Shown here: piece by piece, positions 32,376 through 63,846 of the stretch
Position numbering within the stretch: the first letter of the stretch is position 1
How the letters are laid out: each line of letters starts with the position of its first letter
NCBI GenBank assembly: GCA_944989445.1
Contig: CALYLW010000285.1
Span: 1,149,299 to 1,213,298, forward strand
Source of the DNA: Ampullaceana balthica
Taxonomy: Eukaryota > Mollusca > Gastropoda > Lymnaeidae
DNA: 64,000 nucleotides
Direction of reading: 5' to 3'
Made by a program: the position numbers and the translations under genes
The notes under the pieces: generated by a model
What the model was told of the DNA's origin: nothing
What the model saw: only the letters and a program-made list of their open reading frames with translations
Databases searched by the model: none

Positions 32376-34696
32376 GTACATCACATGATTAGAAAGTCTT
32401 TGTATTTTCACTTCTACCACAGTGTCTTTGTTTTGATGCCATAGCAAGGCGCTGAAATAAGAAAATCATATTTTATAATCTAATTATCTTCTCATTGACA
32501 CAAACTATAAATAAAGAACAAACGTTTACAACATTATGCATTACAATAACGAGATTAATAAACCAAACACCAAGAATATCATGTTTATCTCTCTATTTTA
32601 GCTTTAAAAAATTAATTTAAGAAACAAAACTTACATAGCTCACCTTTTTCAGTTTCTTCTCAACTTCTACATCATTCAAAAATGTTACTTTCCATGAACA
32701 ACTATAATTATGACAATGTAACATGAGATTTGGTAACACACTATTTCTTGAAAACATACAGGTAAATGAGCGGCATGCAACTGTTGAGAATGAAGTTGAA
32801 AAACTCAAGTTTGTCCTTGAGTCTCTTGATAACCAGCTGGTAGAACTGAATGATAAATTTGTAGATCTGCAACTGGTTGTCCTCAGGGGAAAAGTAAGTT
32901 GTTGGACGGTAGCTAGCATGTTGGAAATAGTATTGTGGATAAAAATTATTTCAAAGGAAATAGTTAGTTGGACAAAGTAGCACCAACAGGTGTGGTGAGG
33001 TTTATCACAAGGCTACTTCATTTTTATGTAGATTAACAAATTATCGAAACATTTAACCATGAATTAAATTTTAAAAATACAAATTTTTAGTATCGTTGAA
33101 TTAGTTCAGTGTAAAATCATGCCATGAGATATTTTTCAATAGAACTTTTGGGATGAAATGTGTATTAAACACAATGGTCAACTGTCTGTGAAAGAGCTCT
33201 ATGGTGTAATCGCTGATGTTGGAATGAAGGTAAGAAAATAGAATCACATAATTATTTCTTAGTTACATGTAAGGGGCCGTCCATAAAGTACGTCAGGCTC
33301 CAGAGGGGGGGAGGGGGTGTAAGAAAGTGTGACAGTTTGAGACGGGGAAAGGGGGGGGTCCGGCCATGTGTGACGTCACTCTGTTTTATATTAAATTTTG
33401 TTAATAAAAAAAACAAAATGTTTGTTCGAAAGTGTGACATACTTTAGGGGGGGGTCCGAGGTGTGTGGGGGAGGGGGGGGGGAGTTAAATCTGGTCAAAA
33501 ATAGCGTGACATACTTATGGATGGCCCCTTGGATAGATGAATATTTTTTTTCGTTATGGTGTATAGTGGATAGAGAATAAAACTGACCCCAAAAAATACA
33601 AATATTTTTAAATTATAGTTTGAACTGATGAAGGTACTTGTCATTAAACGCATACACTACCTTGAGACCTTAAGGGGAAAACTTGCAGCATTTGAAAGAT
33701 CAATTCAAAGTAGAGCAGAATTGGAGAAAAAGGTAGAGTGATTCTCAAAAAATGGTTGATGTGTCCATATATAAACATAAATTGATACTCTTAGAACAAA
33801 ATATGTGATTAATTGAATTACTGTAATTAAATTACTTTTTCTATAATAATCATTAATAAAATTGTTCAGAGTTATTACTTTTCTTATTGGTGACAGCATT
33901 TTAAAAAAAATCAGATAAGCACATAACTTGTAGCATAGAGTTCTGTTAATTTTAAAAACTTTAAAAAAAATAATAATAAAATAAATTTCAGGTTTTATAC
34001 TTAACCGCTTCTGTAGAAAATGTTCAAAGCTTAATTTATTCATGCCAAGGTATGTGGATCAGTTTTCTTTCTTTTTAATTTGAAATATTTAAAAAATAAA
34101 AAAAATTAAAGATAAATACAATAACTTTATATCAACAAGAAAATATGCACAATAAACTTTTTAAAAAAAAATTGTTTAATAATAGCCATAAGGGTAAGAT
34201 TATTGCTCTTTGGCCCTTAAGAAATATAATTAATAAAAATGGAAGACTAGACGTAAAACATGGATAAGTGAAGGAAGAAATAATCTTCTGTACACAAGGA
34301 GTGTCTGTAATATATAAGATAAAATAAGATAAGAAAAAGAAGGATTTAATCATATAAGCTGCTGTTATTATCTGAATTAACAATCAAATGAATGATGATA
34401 TTGTATATAAAAAAAATTTGTATTATTAACTTTTAAGTTTTCAACCATTACTCTCATCAGATTCCTTCAGCTCTGTGCTGGCCCAAAATTGCCTCACTAA
34501 CTTTGAAAACAATTGGCCATTAGATGCATTATTGGACTCAAACATTGAAAACAGAGGGAAGGAAAGTCGTACATTGATTTCATCTTCCAAAAAGCACAAC
34601 GGAGCTAACGATGACCGTACGTCAGGTGAGGAATGTGTGGAAGAGTCATCCAACCTTGATTTATCCCCATCATCTTTGGAATGGGAGTTTCAGTAA
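31452..34696 (+). CDS. coiled-coil protein, unrecognised (whole gene, six coding exons)
   Basis: Six exons with GT-AG borders in frame give about 516 residues. Residues 1-308 are almost entirely charged heptad-like helix (for example EKRMEDQIIQVKMQMRDAM and RIEDEIERIKEELCAQSIEL). Exons 2 to 5 continue the helical character, and exon 3 (NFWDEMCIKHNG) is the least repetitive. The C-terminal 77 residues are Ser/Asn/Asp-rich and end SPSSLEWEFQ. No signal peptide or membrane segment. Likely a cytoplasmic or cytoskeletal scaffold, by inference only. I could not place it in a named family. A plus-strand AATAAA at 34,925-34,930 is a plausible poly(A) signal. Confidence 0.85.
32762..32893 (+). CDS. 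coiled-coil gene, exon 2
   Basis: 44 codons, VNERHATVENEVEKLKFVL to VVLRGK, between 'aacatacag' and GTAAGT. Phase 0 on both sides, heptad-like. Confidence 0.88.
33143..33229 (+). CDS. coiled-coil gene, exon 3
   Basis: 29 codons, NFWDEMCIKHNGQLSVKEL to DVGMK, between 'ttcaatag' and GTAAGA. The NGQLSVKELYGVIADVGMK stretch has an EF-hand-like flavour, but a full calcium loop is not visible. Confidence 0.82.
33268..33531. mobile_element. MITE with ~25-bp inverted ends
   Basis: Ends 'aaggggccgtccataaagta' and 'tacttatggatggcccctt' are inverted repeats; inside are G-rich tracts. The GGGGCCGTCCATAAA end is common to a widespread invertebrate MITE type. It sits in intron 3 of the coiled-coil gene. 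The target duplication is not clear. Confidence 0.8.
33619..33732 (+). CDS. coiled-coil gene, exon 4
   Basis: 38 codons, FELMKVLVIKRIHYLETLRG to RAELEKK, between 'aattatag' and GTAGAG. Phase 0. Confidence 0.86.
33992..34049 (+). CDS. coiled-coil gene, exon 5
   Basis: 19 codons plus one base, VLYLTASVENVQSLIYSCQ, between 'aaatttcag' and GTATGT. The leftover G joins AT of the next exon to give Asp. Confidence 0.82.
34228..34345 (+). mobile_element. LINE 3' tail fragment, plus orientation
   Basis: Contains 'aataatcttctgtacacaag' and 'gtgtctgtaatat' followed by 'aagataaaataagataag', the same 3' tail as the LINE at 62.3 kb but diverged. In intron 5 of the coiled-coil gene. Confidence 0.7.
34461..34696 (+). 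CDS. coiled-coil gene, last exon
   Basis: Two bases complete Asp 439, then 77 codons SFSSVLAQNCLTNFENNW to SSLEWEFQ and a TAA. Acceptor 'ctctcatcag'. Low complexity and acidic, probably unstructured. Confidence 0.86.
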
Positions 34697-35037
34697 TCGT
34701 CATCTGTTCCATCAAGCTTCATGGGTGAAGGGCAGTTTTGGTCGTTTTTGTTTGTTTTTTGCATACATCCAATTTATTTCATGAGCAATAGCCTTTCTGT
34801 GATTTCCATTATTCTCATCAAATGAAGAATATGAGGGTCAAGTATTACTTGTATTATAATGTTTACACCTTACTGGTATTTTAGTAGAGAAATGTAGCTC
34901 TTAAATGCATATCTTTAATTTATGAATAAACTAGAAGCAGGGCTTGTGAGATAACAAATCTTATAGCCCACGTTAAAAAAAAACCCAAAAAAAAACCCAG
35001 TCTCAGTGTTTGAATTTTCTTTCTCAATGCCTCAGAT

Positions 35038-35442
35038 CCTTATCTTATCTGTTACAGACGCTCCTCCTATATAGAGGATTATTGCGTCCTTCTCATATCT
35101 TATCTGTTACAGACGCTTCTCCTATACAGAAGATTATTGCGTCCTTCTCAGATCTTATCTTATCTGTTACAGACGCTCCTCCTATACAGAAGATTATTTC
35201 TTCCTTCTCATATCTTATCTGTTACAGACGCTCCTCCAATACAGAGGATTATTGCGTCTTTCTCGTATCTTATCTTATTTGTTACAGACGCTCCTCCTAT
35301 ACAGAAGATTATTGCGTCCTTCTCAGATGTTATTTTATCTGTTACAGACGCTCCTCCTATACAGAAGATTATTGCGTCCTCATATCTTATCTGTTACAGA
35401 CGCTCCTTTTATACAGAAGATTATTGCGTCCTTCTCATATCA
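35038..35442. repeat. ~57-bp tandem array made of LINE 3' tails
   Basis: Seven to eight units of 'tatcttatctgttacagacg' plus 'ctcctcctatacagaagatt' plus 'attgcgtccttctca'. Each is the last ~55 bp of the LINE family at 62.3 kb (minus sense). The array lies 340 bp downstream of the coiled-coil gene. Its open plus frames are not a gene. Confidence 0.93.
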
Positions 35443-35785
35443 ATAATTACTTGGATGTACATCTGATATTAAGCAGCCTTGTAATTGTTATTGATTGCGG
35501 GCACTAAATAAATACAAAGAAGAATCCCTCATGCTTGGTTGAAACGGGACGATCACAACACTTTGTGTTTGCAACGAAAAATGTAGCTAGCATAAATTAT
35601 CTGTCTTTGACCATAAAGCCCGTCAAATTTTAAAACTTTTTTTTTGGTCATATATCATAGCAAACAGGAATTTAAGTCATTTGGATTGAAATTATAATGA
35701 AAACTGTTGAACTAGACTTGATCTAATGTATGTTTTTTTTTAAAGATGGATTCACAAGCAGATTGCAATTTAAAACTTGTTTTAA

Positions 35786-36066
35786 AGTTTCGGTAGATTG
35801 TTTAACTTGTAATGATTAAATGTGTGACAGATTGTTTAACTTGTAATGATTAAATATGTGACAGATTGTTTAACTTGTAATGATTAAATGTGTGACAGAT
35901 TGTTTAACTTGTAATGATTAAATGTGTGACAGATTGTTTAACTCGTAATGATTAAATGTGTGACAGATTGTTTAACTCGTAATGATTAAATGTGTGACAG
36001 ATTGTTTAACTCGTAATGATTAAATGTGTGACAGATTGTTTAACTCGTAATGATTAAATGTGTGAC
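35786..36066. repeat. 34-bp tandem repeat, eight copies
   Basis: Unit 'agattgtttaacttgtaatg' plus 'attaaatgtgtgac', with an acttgt-to-actcgt change fixed in the last four copies. A diverged half copy follows near 36,127. From 36,180 to 37,280 I see nothing recognisable. Confidence 0.95.
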
Positions 36067-37282
36067 TCCACACGTCTTCACATACAGGTCTGTTGACACT
36101 GCTGAATTAAAATCATAGGCTTCGGAAGATTGTTTAACCTATTTTGCATTGATTAAATATGTGACTTCACATGCCTTCCCATGCAGTTTACATTTTGGAT
36201 TAAACTCAGTGGCTCCAGGTCGGCTGGTGTGTGTTTGAAAGGGAAGGGGGGGGGGACAAACAACAGTGTTGGCCTGGGCTCAGTAATGAGTCCACTCCTG
36301 GTGGGATTTCGGTCAAGGTACGTCACTGATTGCCTATTGTTGAGCTCATCAAAATATTTAATAAAAGGAAAGGTAACATTTTACTTATGGTGTCATTTTT
36401 GTTACTTCAGGTGTCATTTGTTTCATTTTATTTTAAAATGCCCAATCACACTTGTAAATATTAAAACACAATTTTTTTTTCTTCAAAAAAAATAATTTTA
36501 TTTTTTTAATACACTCTTTTAGTAAACTCACAACTTCCAACAGCGATTATGAATATATATATACATCTTTTATTTTACTCAATATGAAATAGATCTTTAT
36601 ATTTAAAAATAGAGCAGTTTGATGTGTAAATAGTAAATTTTAAAATAATTTTATAAAAATCTGTAGCATTACATAAAACGAACATTTCAAAAATAACTTT
36701 GAACACAGTCACCCACAGTCATTTAAAACCAAAAAGAAACATGAATGGAATGAATTTAAACTGTAGATGTAAGAAACTCTATTTGATGGATAGAGAAGGG
36801 TGATGGACAATGTCTGCCATGAAGATGATTTGTTCAAAGAGGCTGCTGTTTCTATAATCAAAACTCGGCTAAGAAGAAAATAATGACATGTAAGTCGAAT
36901 GGGCGGTATCGGTTATAAACATTCATTAATGAAATAAATCTTCAAGGATTCAACAGGACAACTGATAAGTTTCATTTCAGATTTTGCAATAGAGTGTCAT
37001 CTTTTATAAGTTTATTTCATATATATTTTTGTTGAAAGATTCTTTTTGGCTGAATTTAACATATGAACTTGTGAATACCAAAAACAAAAAAATCTTTAAA
37101 AAATAAATCTTTGAATGTTTGATGAATCCCACCACTGACTCGAAAAAAAAAGTTATTAAAAAGAACAACAAAAAAAACAGACTATTATTTAACAGCAAAT
37201 GAAAATATACCGAGTTTTCATAGCAGCTTTCAATGAAATCATACTTAATTTATTTGAACAAAGAAACCCAAACTGTAACCTC

Positions 37283-37341
37283 CATAAACCATCCTACACC
37301 TCATACCATCCTACACCTCATACCATCCTACACCTCATGTG
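37283..37341. repeat. 17-bp tandem repeat
   Basis: Three and a half copies of 'accatcctacacctcat'. From 37,345 to 39,650 the sequence is AT-rich without recognised features. Confidence 0.85.
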
Positions 37342-39659
37342 TCAACCTAGCGTCAACATCAAATTCTTCTATTAATATAAAAAAACAAAAATCTCACTTC
37401 TTTCATTTATTTTAGGTAAAAATAAAACTTAAACAAAAAATTGACTTGTTAAGCAAGTTTTGTATGGCACACGCAAAATTTCAAACCTGTAGTTGCTATG
37501 GAACAAACATTTTTTTAAAAAAGCAAACTTATTTCTATGCTACAAATGCTTGTATGAAAAATAATGATGTAAGGTTCTTTATCCAGTAATGGGAATATTA
37601 AAATGTCTCTAGTTATAACAGAAAAGAAAATGCAGAAAAGCTTAAAATAAAAGCAAGCAGCACCGAAAAAAAAATTAAAGTTGTCAAGACAACAGAATAT
37701 GCGCAAGAATATAAAATACATTGCAAGAAAGTCAAACCAATTCATATATTGCAGAAAACCAAAACTTTCCTTTTATAGGTGCATTCTTAATAGGTTAATT
37801 AACTAAATAATAATGAAGATTTATTACCATATTGTCTACATTACTTGGAGGTCACACTGAAATGACATAACATTATAAACATCACACTAAAGATGTGCTT
37901 AGGTTTAGATAATTAAAATAATGAACTGCCATTTGTTGAATCGGGTTGAAGAAAGCATTTCATGGAAATTGAAATGTGAGGATAAAGTGATAGAACAATG
38001 GATTTATTGACTTTAATGTTAGTATATAAATATCTATATGTTTTTTTTTCTTTTTTACAGACAATGCAAAAAAAAATATATAAGGGTTCAGAATATTTTT
38101 AAAATGTGAAAAACAACGTGGATTTTTTGTTATACACGATTTCCATGAAAACTGTAGAATAAAATGTAAGCGTTAATTTCTTTTTTTTTATAACAAAGAC
38201 AAGATAAATATTTCAAAATTAAATTTAAAACATATTTTAAAAAAAAATTTTCTTTGTGATACTCCCATTTGAACATACTTCTAATAAAAATTAATAATAC
38301 ACAGGTAATTATAACAGAAACATTTTAAAATATTTGTTGTAACAATTCGCCATATATATTTCAATGAAAGAGACTGGACATTTTGTGCCATCAAGATGAG
38401 ATCAAAAACTTTTTAACACAGGATAAACCTTAATAAGAAACAACTTCCTTGATCCATTTAAGGATTAACATTTTTTTTTCAATATATACATTTAGAAAGG
38501 AATTTTAAGAAAATAAATATTTTTTTTTAAAGTTACAATTTATTTTATTTTATTTTAAAATTACAGAATTTATTATTTTCAAAATGGAAACTGTAAACTC
38601 TTTAAAATATATAAAATATGGTAAAAAAAAATTAAATTTATTTTGAAATAGTTTTGTTTATTTCTACACACATTACTCACTTGTACATTTGCTGAAACGT
38701 TTAAACCGGAATAGTATTACAATACCATTAATTTTTTTTTATTGACACTAATTGATTGAGTATCTTTTAAATTATCTATAAACTTTAGCCAAACCCAAAT
38801 TTGTATAAGGAAATTTTTTAGGTAAAACAAATATGGCTTCCCACTTTAGCAGACTTATAAACCACTACATACATTTTTATTGTCAGCCAACTCTTTACTC
38901 CAATATTCAATTTAAATTCTCTTTAAAAAATTGGCAATGTATCGTATCTATAAACCAGAAATGAATATTTCATAATTAAACAACACAACAGAGGGAAACA
39001 CTTCAAGAAATATTTTTTTCACAATGTGCAAAAGTGGCCAAAAATTTATCAAATTAAAAAATACCAGAGAGAAGAGTAGGTAATGATTCTAAAAACAAAA
39101 CATAATATTCAATGAAACAAAACACCAGCAATATTGGTGGTGAATATAAATCCACCTAATTGTTAATGCTAAGTGGGGGTGCTCTCTAGGCAGACCTCTG
39201 TGTAACAGGTCTTAGCTTCGTAGTGTTCCACAACCTTGGGGTTATTTAACAATAATAAATCAAATATACATCTGGTATACTAACAATAAACAAAATAAAT
39301 CCATATGAAATTAACAGATAGTTGGCAAAAATTAGCCACAAAAAGTGTAAACAAGTAACAAATTTAAAAGACAAAATCTTTCTGCAGACAAATGTTTTAT
39401 AGTGAAATATTTATTTACTTTGGGTTTTCAAATGAACCTTTAATTAACACAAACTTCATTTATTTTTCCATAATATAAAATTTTCCTCTTTACAACTGAG
39501 ATCTTTCATGGAAGACACATTGGTGAATCTCTCAATTAATATATTCAGTCATTTTTATGTCAATATTCCCTTCATAAAGATGTACAATTACCAAGTTCCA
39601 CCTGTCATTAAAATCTACAAACGGTATAGTCTGAAGAAAGCCCTGAGAAAAGTCACTTG

Positions 39660-39872
39660 TTGAAACACAAATTTACCAACCCTGGCAAAGCAACAACACA
39701 ACAGGTGCACAACTCTACAAGCCATACTCAACAGCAACACAACTGGTTCACACAACTCTACAAGCCGTACTCAACAACAACACAACAGGTGCACACAACT
39801 CTACAAGCCGTACTCAACAACAACACTACAGGTTTACACAACTCTACAAGCCGTACTCCACAACACTACTGG
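39660..39872. repeat. ~43-bp tandem repeat, five copies
   Basis: Units of 'caactctacaagccgtactc' plus 'aacaacaacacaacaggtgc' with small indels. The last copy is shortened. Confidence 0.9.
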
Positions 39873-39999
39873 TACTATAAACCAGTGATGATTGTGAAAT
39901 TCTTTTCTCACATCAGCACTGTTATTTTTAATGAACATTCCCCCTGTGTTTAGCAAAACATGTTTAAACTTTAAAAAAATATACCTTTAATACACACAG

Positions 40000-40185
40000 T
40001 CTAAAACATTATATAAATAAAAAGACGGTGAATGCTCAGTAGATCAGCAATCCACATGCTCATAACTATAACATCACAAACCAAGATTTCAAACTAATTT
40101 TTGAGACACACTCACTATGTCTAAAACATTTTATAAATAAAAAGACGGTGTGTGCTCCGATGATCATCATCGCACATGCTCACAA
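40000..40185. repeat. ~120-bp repeat, two copies
   Basis: The blocks 'ctaaaacattatataaataa' and 'aaagacggtg' recur about 120 bp apart, with 'cacatgctca' in both. Confidence 0.75.
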
Positions 40186-40394
40186 CATCACAAATCAAAT
40201 TGAAAAAAATTGTATCTATATTCAAACCATGAAGGCAAATGCAAGCAATCATACAAATTTTAAAATTGCAATTAATTATATTTCAATATACAATTTTATA
40301 AATGTTGTGAAAATCTCTTCTCATAGCAAACTAAAACCAAAAATCTGACGACAGGGAGATAAGAGAAGTGTTCAATACTTCTGTTACTAACTTC

Positions 40395-40539
40395 CATTTG
40401 AATTAAAGTTCAAAGACAGCCTTGTCAGATATAAGACTAAGTATCATTTAAATTATAGTTCAAAGACAACCTTGTCAGATATCAGACTAAGTATCATTTA
40501 AATTATAGTTCAAAGACAACCTTGTCAGATATAAGACTA
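40395..40539. repeat. 50-bp tandem repeat, three copies, interrupted by a SINE
   Basis: Units 'aaattatagttcaaagacaa' plus 'ccttgtcagatataagacta'. The third unit is split by the SINE at 40,540 and resumes at 40,763 as 'ataagactaagttatcattt'. Confidence 0.9.
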
Positions 40540-40762
40540 GGCGGCTGGATAGTGAAGTCAGTAGTGCGCTTGCCTCACAAAGCTGAGGGGCGTGGGATTG
40601 AGCCCATGCAAAGCCACAATATAAATGATACGCTTTAAAAAAAGTCCTCCGCTGACCCCTGGAAGGGAATTGGGGCACCCACCAGGTATAAACAAGCCCC
40701 GAGTAAGCTCTAATGGAAACATTAGGGATCCCCTACGACCATCGGTCATGGGACTTACTTTT
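40540..40762 (+). mobile_element. tRNA-derived SINE, copy 2
   Basis: Same family as 10,744-10,966: 'gcggctggatagtgaag' head, 'gtgggattgagccc' B-box-like block, 'aaagtcctccgctgacc', and 'ctaatggaaacattag'. Flanked by the target duplication ataagacta at 40,531-40,539 and 40,763-40,771, so both borders are exact. Confidence 0.9.
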
Positions 40763-41361
40763 ATAAGACTAAGTTATCATTTAATATTTAAAATAAATAA
40801 AGAAAAAAAAACAACAGAGATACGATGTTCCTAAGTTTTAAACTCCAGGTCATAGATATTCTCTTAAAAACAAGAGCGCTGCCATAAGCAACTTATAAAC
40901 ACAAGCAAATCACCCATGTTTCATGTAACAATAAACAACAAAATATAACTCATATTTTTATTTTGTTATTATTTTTCCTTTCATTGTTCAATATTTCATA
41001 AACAATTAAAATAAATATTTAAGAATCACTTTTGCAGTCACATATTTCAAAATTAAAGTAATCGTGGACCTGAATTTTCATCGGGTAACTAGTTTTTTGA
41101 ACTTCTTGTATGTGCCTAACATTAGATTGCCAGACTTAAGTAAATGTTGTAAGAAACAAAACATGAACCTTAAATCAATTTTCACTTTAAAAAAAATTAA
41201 AGTAAAATCTAATATTAAAACAAAACTTTGCTCAACAGCCCAAAACAACTGACTAAAACCTAAACAATCTCCAGTTACAAACAGGAAAGAAGTGCCATAA
41301 AACTTCCCCCATCGTAACCCTAGTGTAAACGATAAAATCAAATTGGCAACAATGTCCTTGT

Positions 41362-41367
41362 TTTATT
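41362..41367 (-). terminator. candidate poly(A) signal of SQOR
   Basis: Minus-strand AATAAA about 270 bp beyond the SQOR stop codon. Common by chance in AT-rich DNA, so only a candidate. Confidence 0.35.
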
Positions 41368-41635
41368 ATTTTAATACATCATTTGGTTTCTTAAAAAAAA
41401 ACCAACCCAGTTGATTATCAGCAATATGATAATATGATATGTTTTTAAGAAAAAAAAATTCATAGAACATTAGCGCATTATGAACCAAACCGTTGTTCAA
41501 AACATATTTTATCAGAGTAAGGGAAAGACATAACTCGATGGCCTTTAAAATACATTTGTGTGTGGACTTTTCCCTTAAAATAACATTCTTCTATTTACAC
41601 CTACAATTAAAAAAATGTTACACCAGACACAAGAA

Positions 41636-61241
<19,606 letters not shown>

Positions 61242-61283
61242 GCTGACGTCACTCTGTCTCAGGCGTTAAAATGTCTGTAGAAT

Positions 61284-61675
61284 TAAAATATAAGAACACA
61301 TGTCATATGACTTTATGAGGACACATGTCATATGACTTTATGAGGACACACATAAAATGAATTTATGGCGACACATGTTATATGAATTTATGAGGGGACA
61401 CACCACATGACTTTATGAAGACATGTTATATGACTTTATGAGGACACATGTATGATTTTATGAAGACACATGTTATATGACTTTATGAGGACACATGTCA
61501 TATGACTTTATAAAGACACATGTCATTTGACTTTATGAAGACACATGTTTTTGACGTTATGAGGACACGTTATATGACTTTATGAGGACACATGTTATAT
61601 GAATTTATGAAGACACATGTTATATGACTTTATGAAGACACATGTTATATGACTTTATGAAGACACATGATACTA
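61284..61675. repeat. ~25-bp tandem array upstream of SQOR, ~15 copies
   Basis: Units 'acatgtcatatgactttatg' plus 'aggac', with variable length. It starts about 40 bp from the SQOR start codon, so it occupies the place where a promoter or 5' UTR intron would be. Confidence 0.94.
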
Positions 61676-61889
61676 TTTACAATAAACAAATATCTTCAGC
61701 CAACCGTAGGAAGTTTGGAATTATAATTAGTCAGTAAGCATTTGGCTTGGCCTAATTAGGCCAATAAACCCACACTTTGGAATGCATTTGCTTGGTTCAT
61801 CCATGTGTTTGAAATACACACTATCTTATTATGTCTCATACCATTGACTATTTTTTTATTGTGTTTGATGCCATGAAATGTTTATACTA

Positions 61890-62326
61890 GGGCTGAGGAA
61901 ATTATCGATTATTTAGATTAATTAATTGTTAAATCGTTAAAAACTTTAATCGATTAAAATTAATTTGATCGATTAAAATTCCATTAAAATTTAAGAAAAT
62001 ATTTCTAAATTTTTTTCTCCAATTTATCAATAATTTATATTTTTTGTTACTTACATACTTTTATACTTTTCCTTGGTATTATTATTATTTATTTAGACGT
62101 GCATACATAAACAAAAAGGTTTTTCTTCATTATTTATTGCATAGCAGAACGACTTTGCTGTGTTACATCACAAAATTTGGGAGCCATGCAATTACCGTGA
62201 CGTAACCGATTTCGCGTAATAATGAATCGCGACTTGACGGGATCTATATATGCGTTTAACAAATATAATTAATCTATTAAACTTTTTTTTTGATTAATCG
62301 AACAAAATTTTTTCAATCAGTACCAG
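61890..62326. mobile_element. possible AT-rich MITE
   Basis: Ends 'tagggctgaggaaattatcg' and 'cagtaccagctctt' with several 'atcgattaa' words inside. Weak inverted ends, no clear target duplication. Confidence 0.4.
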
Positions 62327-63463
62327 CTCTTATCTTATCTGTTTACAGACGCTCCTTCTATACAGAAGATTATTGCGTCCTACGCTTATCTATGGTTTGT
62401 GTTTAGTCCTGCATTTTTATTAGAGATTTAAATGTTGATAAAGTGTTGGTTTTCCTGGATTCTTCAGGCAACCCATTCCACGCCCGAATTCCGGACGGGA
62501 AGAAGGAAAACTTGTATGTGTTTGTTCTTGCATACGGAATAAAAAAGGTGTTTTTATCCTTATGTCTATCTGAGGGTTGTATTAAGTTATCTTTGTGTTG
62601 TATTTCTAAATTAGAATTCATTGCTTTATGTATGATTACTACTTTGCTCTTGGTTCTTCTATCCTCTAGTGTTTCAAGGTTTAATGATTTAACTAATGGT
62701 GTTATTCTTGTCAGTTTCGAATATTCTCCTGTAATGAATCTGGCAGCTCTTTTTTGAATTTGTTCTAGTTTATCAATGTTTTCTTTGGTGGATGGGTCCC
62801 ATACAGAAGATGCATATTCTAGTATAGGTCTCACCAAAGTGAGGTAGCATTTTAGTTTTATATCTCTATTACATTGTTGAAGTTCCTTTTTATAAAGCCT
62901 AAGGTTTTGTTTGATTTTTTAATAACTTCATTGACATGGGGATTCCATGATAGTTTCTCATTTATTAAGACTCCTAAGTATTTTGCATCTTTAGTTTGGG
63001 TCAGTTCTTTTCCATGAATGTAATATTTTGAATTTATTTGTTTCTTTTTCTTTGTTACTCTTAACAGTTGACACTTTTCTGGATGGAAAGACATACTCCA
63101 GTTAGTTTCCCATTTTATCAATTCATCTAAGTCTTTTTGTAAAATTTTGCTATCTTGTTCTGATTTAATTGTTCTATAGATTATACAATCATCAGCAAAT
63201 AACCTAACTTTTGTACCTGTTGAGATGTTGTTGGGTAAATCATTTATATAAATTAAAAAGAGTAAGGGACCTAGCACAGTTCCTTGTGGAACTCCTGAGT
63301 TAACCTTTATTGGTGCAGATTTAGATCCATTAATTATTATTTTAAACTGGATTTTTAAAAATTTTATAGTCTGTGGGACTGGCAAACTTACTTCTTCAGG
63401 ACACTTCACAAATGAGTCGATATTTTTAAACAGAATCCAATTTTTTATAAGTTTTTTTTTCAT
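62327..63463 (-). pseudogene. LINE reverse transcriptase, 5'-truncated, one frameshift
   Basis: Minus strand: SGVPQGTVLGPLLFLIYIN and LFADDCI are reverse-transcriptase motifs 4 and 5 (catalytic FADD). The thumb region follows (WSMSFHPEKCQLL, KYLGVLI). The frame shifts near 62,870, between IKRNFN and QQCNRDIKLKCY, then goes on as LVRPILEYASSVWDP to FKSLIKMQD stop at 62,403. After it come 'gcgtaggacgcaataatctt' and a GATAA-repeat tail. Jockey/CR1-like. This is the source family of the tails at 12.1, 30.8, 34.2, 35.0, 45.9 and 54.3 kb. Confidence 0.93.
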
Positions 63464-63576
63464 TTATGTTAAATGAGGTCCTTGATAGAAGATACAGGTG
63501 TACAATAAAACTTATGAGGCAGTGGTAACTTTTTTTTTCTTTTTAAATTGAATTACTTTGATAGAGGATGATTTTA

Positions 63577-63846
63577 TTAACAACATCTGTGTACAAGCTT
63601 ATCTGATTGCAAGCTTTTCACCAGCCTAGACTCAGCTAACTTAAAATATGAATCAGGGGCATGATTCAAACAAATGTTTCTGACTTTGTCACTGTGGAAG
63701 CAGAATTTATATAAACAGCAGAGGTAATCAAAAGCACTTTCATAAAATTCCTCTTGTTATTATTTTAAGTCAATAAACCAGGCATAGTCTTTAAAAAACT
63801 TGTTTTTTATAGACATAACAAATTTTTCACAGAGTTTGTCAGGGTC
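63577..63846 (-). pseudogene. possible exon(s) of an unrecognised gene, with two in-frame stops
   Basis: After 'tctctttttcag' the minus frame reads DPDKLCEKFVMSIKNKFF to FIDLK, then TAA TAA, then in the same frame EEFYESAFDYLCCLYKFC through AESRLVKSLQSDKL to HRCC and stop. The residue mix (Cys, aromatic, charged) looks coding, and the upstream part has a good acceptor. It could be a decayed exon or two exons with a very short intron. Family not recognised. Confidence 0.35.
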
